From assembly GCA_007135295.1 (NCBI GenBank), contig SLJD01000327.1:1-6076 (forward strand): a stretch of DNA of 6,076 bases. Reading direction: 5' to 3'. This stretch comes from Phycisphaerales bacterium. Lineage in GTDB: Bacteria; Planctomycetota; Phycisphaerae; Phycisphaerales; SM1A02. The translations under genes and the position numbers were made by a program. The stretch's first letter is position 1, and each line of letters begins with the position of its first letter. The notes beneath the pieces are model-generated. The model searched no databases, had not been told where the DNA came from, and saw only the letters and a program-made list of their open reading frames with translations. Of the stretch, positions 5,952 through 6,076 are shown piece by piece.

Positions 5952-6076
5952 ATGTCCGAGACCGCCACGACCACCGCGACGCTGACCGCCACCTGCCCCG
6001 AATGCGGCGCTGAAATCAGCTTCGACCGCCCGCCGCGCCGGCATGAGATCGTTCAATGCCCGGACTGCGGGGCCGA
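5952..6076 (+). CDS. lysW: LysW-like amino-group carrier protein of lysine biosynthesis (partial, 5' end)
   Basis: LysW is a small acidic carrier protein. In the alpha-aminoadipate (AAA) route to lysine, its C-terminal Glu is ligated to the amino group of aminoadipate by LysX and protects it through later steps; in some archaea it also serves in arginine synthesis. The start ATG 5952 has AGGAG at 5939-5943, eight bases upstream. The 41 visible residues begin with a Thr/Ala-rich stretch of about 14, slightly longer than usual. They then show CPECGAEISF (15-24) and EIVQCPDCGA (32-41). This is the two-CxxC zinc-binding knot (C15, C18, C36, C39), with spacing close to that of Thermus LysW. The diagnostic C-terminal EDWGE lies beyond the window, so another small zinc-ribbon protein remains possible. 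Expression probably depends on read-through of the terminator at 5867-5909. Confidence 0.75.
   Translation, partial: MSETATTTATLTATCPECGAEISFDRPPRRHEIVQCPDCGA

Noticed and set aside
5693..5992. Reverse-strand open frame opposite the leader and lysW
   Set aside because: It runs through the terminator and the lysW start and has no recognisable motif. The promoter, ribosome binding sites and zinc motif all support the + strand.

Overview
The window looks like chromosomal DNA from a high-GC bacterium, most likely a planctomycete and perhaps a member of the Phycisphaerae. The evidence is the RpoA start (MHVRWRGLELP), an L17 protein with an internal insertion and a long acidic tail, and a LysW-type carrier protein. 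The lineage is inferred from protein character, not from any search. All supported genes are on the + strand.

Bases 1-2065 are the tail of a ribosomal protein/RNA polymerase operon. They hold the last three codons of rpsK (S11), a 158-base spacer with a hairpin and a doubtful 32-codon ORF, rpoA (alpha subunit), a 44-base spacer with a short hairpin, rplQ (L17), and an intrinsic terminator that closes the operon.

Bases 2066-2244 show no convincing gene or promoter. Bases 2245-5561 hold two adjacent, diverged CPA2-type cation/proton antiporter genes. Each encodes a membrane exchanger domain followed by a cytosolic TrkA-N (KTN) nucleotide-binding domain. The stop of the first overlaps the start of the second (TGATG), so they are probably co-translated and may work as a pair.

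Bases 5562-6076 are the most interesting part. A sigma70-like promoter, overlapped by a 12-base perfect palindrome, precedes a 46-residue GTG-started ORF with a good ribosome binding site. Six of its ten residues 26-35 are lysine, and five of those six codons are AAA, although rpoA nearby uses AAG for 15 of 16 lysines. An intrinsic terminator follows, then a gene starting at 5952 that encodes a LysW-like amino-group carrier protein of lysine biosynthesis (cut by the window edge). The last codons of the short ORF can form nine consecutive base pairs with the 5' arm of the terminator, which is what an antiterminator would do. The arrangement reads as a lysine-sensing, leader-peptide transcription attenuator in front of a lysW gene. 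This is inference from sequence and base pairing; no expression data are available.
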